A stretch of DNA of 42,624 nt, taken from positions 1-42,624 of the forward strand of contig VMSU01000156.1 in assembly GCA_013792005.1 (NCBI GenBank). Direction: 5' to 3'. A program made the translations under genes and the position numbers. The stretch comes from Desulfobulbaceae bacterium (GTDB taxonomy: Bacteria; Desulfobacterota; Desulfobulbia; Desulfobulbales; VMSU01). Positions 40,600 through 42,624 of this stretch are shown piece after piece; the first letter of the stretch is position 1; each line of letters opens with the position of its first letter. The notes below the pieces were generated by a model. That model saw only the letters and a list, made by a program, of their open reading frames with translations. It searched no databases and was not told where the DNA came from.

Positions 40600-41362
40600 C
40601 TTGTAAGTTGGTGGCAAGCACTCCCAGGGCATCAGTGTTATTGTAACAGCTCTTGGCAACAAAACTGTACTGGATGTTGCCCTTGTGCTTTTAGCCGTTT
40701 CCCTCCAAAGAGGAAGAACCGACCGATCGAACTTTGATCTCGGGCATCCCTCTTATTTATCCGTCGTGACTGTCTTATCCTCATTTTGTACCCCAGCCTT
40801 ATATTTTATCTTTTATCCTGTCGTCTTCAGCACCCATTCCCAAGCATAATCTGCTTCAGTAATCGCTTGTGTGGATATCGTTGAGATTTTAACGTTTCAA
40901 CCATAGTCTTTTTATCTGTTCAGCCTCCATATAAAGGAGGATGGATAGCAGCGCGCTTGCAGTGATTGATAGTGTCATGGTGATCGCGAATTCTGAGAGC
41001 TGCGCGATTATAGTGCTAGGAAGGATTTACTGTTGATTTATTTTGAGGGAGGTGGCAAAAGAGTAGGGTTGCCAGGTAAATATTAGTATTTTTCAGATTT
41101 CGTCAATCGGCATTATTGGAGAGAATTTCTTACCACTAACACCTTAAGAGCTGATCTCTGGCATTGTTCGCGTTTGGCAGGCATGTGAAATGTGGGTTTT
41201 TCGTGGAACGGTAGGGGAAGCGCAATGGTGCGGTGGTATCCTGTTTCCTGGATATCGTTCCGTGAGGAGTGATATCTAGTTAAGAAATGGTCTGGTAACT
41301 CCAGGTTCTAGGGGGACAAAGGCTATGTATTGTGGAGATATCCGGAAACGGGATAATTATTA
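40600..41362. other. 763-bp gene-free stretch before the integron cassette
   Basis: No frame over ~60 codons, no tRNA and no clear repeat were seen. A 31-codon frame at 40941 has AAAGGAGG directly touching its ATG. No integrase gene or recognisable remnant is visible, so if 41363 is an attI-type site the integrase is not beside it. Some small stems (for example TATCC with GGATA near 41340) are too weak to name. Confidence 0.5.
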
Positions 41363-41369
41363 GTTGGGC
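41363..41369 (+). other. integron core site (GTTRRRY) at the left cassette boundary
   Basis: GTTGGGC fits the recombination core, with crossover after the G. It is exactly complementary to the GCCCAAC inverse core of the attC at 42486, as required if both come from the same circular cassette. Upstream sequence does not fold like an attC, so this may be an attI-type or secondary site. Confidence 0.65.
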
Positions 41370-41391
41370 TTAAACTCCACCTGGAGGAAAC

Positions 41392-41763
41392 ATGTTTGAG
41401 TGGTATGAAAATTTACCAGAATGGCTAAGGTGGGTCTTATTCGTGCCGCTGTCAGCCTTAGGTTCTTTGGTTGGAGTGATATTTTACGCAATATTCCGTG
41501 CAGATGATTTTGCGTTCGTGAAGCCCGTGTTCGCCATGTTAATTACAATGTTTGTTGTTTATTCTTTGGCACCAAGAGCTAAAAAGCAGCTAGCACTCGC
41601 TTCTCTTATAATTCGCATGATCGTAGTTGCTGTCATGATGAGGCTTGTTTGGGTGGTCGAAGGATATTTTGAAGCGCAGTCATTATGGGAAATCGGATAC
41701 GAACTTGCTGGATATATTATATCATTTTTGGTTTGGTGGAATTTTATGAAAAAAGATGCGTAA
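41392..41763 (+). CDS. cassette-borne small integral membrane protein
   Basis: 123 aa with three or four membrane helices: WVLFVPLSALGSLVGVIFYAI, KPVFAMLITMFVVYSLA, LASLIIRMIVVAVMMRLVWV and IGYELAGYIISFLVWW. Short polar ends. GGAGGAAAC directly before the ATG is a strong ribosome site and lies only ~15 bp inside the cassette boundary, typical for cassette genes. No recognised family. It precedes a second membrane-anchored gene in the same cassette by 81 bp. Confidence 0.7.
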   Translation: MFEWYENLPEWLRWVLFVPLSALGSLVGVIFYAIFRADDFAFVKPVFAMLITMFVVYSLAPRAKKQLALASLIIRMIVVAVMMRLVWVVEGYFEAQSLWEIGYELAGYIISFLVWWNFMKKDA

Positions 41764-41844
41764 AAAGCGACAGAAAGCAGGTCAATTTTTAGCTGGCACT
41801 ACAAGTTACAACTGTGTCGAGTTATGTACTATGAGAATTAAGCC

Positions 41845-42468
41845 ATGTCAGTTATTGAATTAATTTCATTTCTTGGCGGTTCATCCGTTTTACTTGGTGC
41901 TGTCGCATGGCTTATCAAATCCCTGACATCACAATTTCTTGCCAAAGAATTGGAGAACCATAAATCACAAATACAATTTCAGAATCAGATTGAATTAGCA
42001 AAAATTAAATACGAAATAGAAAAAATATTTTTTGAGCACCAGGTTGTATTTAGCAAACTTCATGAAAAGCAAGCAGAAATACTTGCAGGATTATATGCAA
42101 GCATTGTAGAGCTATATGATTTAGCGAGTCTATTCGTCAGTTACGCAATTTTTGAAGAAAAAGAAAGCAGAAAAGAAAAATCAAAAGAATTATTGGATGC
42201 TGTAAATAAATTTAGAAATATATATGAGCCAAATATAATTTTTTTCCCTGAAACTGTTTGTGTAAAAATTAAAAAATTGGATAAAGAACTCTTGGCTCCG
42301 GTAAGCAAATTGATACACCATCTAGAAATATATGAACAAAACGATGATATTGGACCTGCTCGCCAAGCATGGGAAGATGGCCAAGTCACAATTGAACAGA
42401 TTGTATTTGAAATAAAAAATGAAATTGAAGTTGAATTCAGGAAAATACTTGGAGTTAAGTTCCAATAG
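41845..42468 (+). CDS. cassette-borne membrane-anchored coiled-coil protein
   Basis: 207 aa. One N-terminal helix (FLGGSSVLLGAVAWLIKSL) is followed by a coiled-coil (FLAKELENHKSQIQFQ, ELAKIKYEIEKIFFEHQ, VVFSKLHEKQAEILAGLY) and a helical C-terminal domain (FRNIYEPNIIFFPETVC). The SKLHEKxAE element and the overall plan recall a hypothetical family that I have seen repeatedly near mobile and defence genes, but no function is proven. Composition is very AT-rich. Its stop is 17 bp before the attC site, the usual cassette spacing. Confidence 0.75.
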   Translation: MSVIELISFLGGSSVLLGAVAWLIKSLTSQFLAKELENHKSQIQFQNQIELAKIKYEIEKIFFEHQVVFSKLHEKQAEILAGLYASIVELYDLASLFVSYAIFEEKESRKEKSKELLDAVNKFRNIYEPNIIFFPETVCVKIKKLDKELLAPVSKLIHHLEIYEQNDDIGPARQAWEDGQVTIEQIVFEIKNEIEVEFRKILGVKFQ

Positions 42469-42485
42469 TGGAATTAATGGAAATG

Positions 42486-42548
42486 GCCCAACGAATAAGG
42501 TTAGATTGTGAGAGCGCAGCGAACCACAATCTGAACCGTTTGTTGGAC
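42486..42548 (+). other. attC (59-base element) recombination site
   Basis: 63 bp. Inverse core R'' GCCCAAC (42486-42492) and core R' GTTGGAC (42542-42548) fit RYYYAAC and GTTRRRY. Between them GTTAGATTGTG pairs with CACAATCTGAAC, leaving one unpaired G in the right arm, the classical extrahelical base that sets strand and orientation. The terminal loop is GAGCGCAGCGAAC-like. All hallmarks of a functional attC are present. Confidence 0.88.
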
Positions 42549-42624
42549 AAGCCCGGCTACTATATATAGAAAAGAGCTTTTGAGAGGGAGTCTGCCAGAT
42601 CAGGCAAAAGAAAGGACGGGATAC

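Larger units (their letters stand above)
41364..42542 (+). mobile_element. integron gene cassette with two hypothetical genes
   Basis: Bounded by G^TTGGGC (41363) and the G^TTGGAC (42542) at the end of an attC site. It holds two plus-strand genes with AT-rich composition unlike the chromosomal genes to the left. Both genes point toward attC, the normal cassette polarity. The next cassette or flank begins at 42543 and continues beyond the window. Confidence 0.75.

Noticed and set aside
40600-41362. Degenerate integron integrase next to the core site
   Set aside because: No frame on either strand shows the tyrosine recombinase R-H-R-Y blocks or the IntI-specific insert.
41764-41844. A second attC between the two cassette genes
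   Set aside because: GTTACAAC and GTTATG resemble core fragments, but there is no RYYYAAC partner or paired inner arms.
1-42624. CRISPR array
   Set aside because: The repeats present are palindromic single or paired elements; no regularly spaced direct repeats or cas genes were seen.

Overview
This window looks like chromosomal DNA of a Gram-negative anaerobe, most plausibly a Desulfobacterota (Desulfobulbales-like) bacterium. This rests on gene content: a single-chain pyruvate:ferredoxin oxidoreductase, an 11-heme c-type cytochrome paired with a cytochrome b, a Tol system, several PilZ (c-di-GMP) proteins, and many palindromic repeats of the kind scattered through such genomes. It is an inference; no rRNA or species marker is present.

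Layout. 1-7319 (mostly minus strand) holds the start of a 2Fe-2S/FAD oxidoreductase, PFOR, purE, a PEPCK/HPr-kinase-like P-loop protein and an MpsC-type protein. A tRNA-Leu(UAA) with its own promoter and terminator follows at 7479-7566. From 7690 to 9590 lies an accessory patch: an AT-rich membrane-anchored retropepsin-like gene, then remnants of two insertion sequences joined head to head. The patch abuts a cyclic-nucleotide-domain/PilZ gene whose native 5' end seems to be missing. 11090-15750 is a tolQ-tolR-tolA-tolB-cpoB operon without pal, closed by a strong bidirectional terminator. 16098-20882 (plus strand) carries an M48/STE24-type protease, a DUF2156 protein, a monoheme lipoprotein cytochrome, a CvfB-like RNA-binding protein and a short PilZ protein. 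The last two are bracketed by inverted copies of a ~180-bp repeat. 21192-23347 is a cytochrome b / undecaheme cytochrome c pair, probably an inner-membrane quinone/periplasm electron-transfer module. 24096-30998 has a DUF748/OmpA-like giant, plsC, a frameshifted ldcA, coaX and a lipoprotein with three identical-spacing cysteine repeats. 31369-40599 has a CDF metal transporter, an AI-2E-family permease, a zinc-ribbon mini-protein, a third PilZ protein, thiD-FKBP, an unknown 473-aa helical protein, hisI-hisG-engB and a two-CW protein.

The last 1.3 kb is the most unusual part. A core site (41363-41369), two AT-rich hypothetical genes and a well-formed attC site with the diagnostic extrahelical base (42486-42548) mark an integron gene cassette. 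The inverse core of attC is exactly complementary to the core at the cassette start. No integrase gene is visible, so this is the edge of an array whose integrase, if any, lies outside the window.

Non-coding structure is rich: at least five palindromic repeat or MITE-like elements and two terminators whose stems continue, perfectly paired, beyond the A and T tracts.
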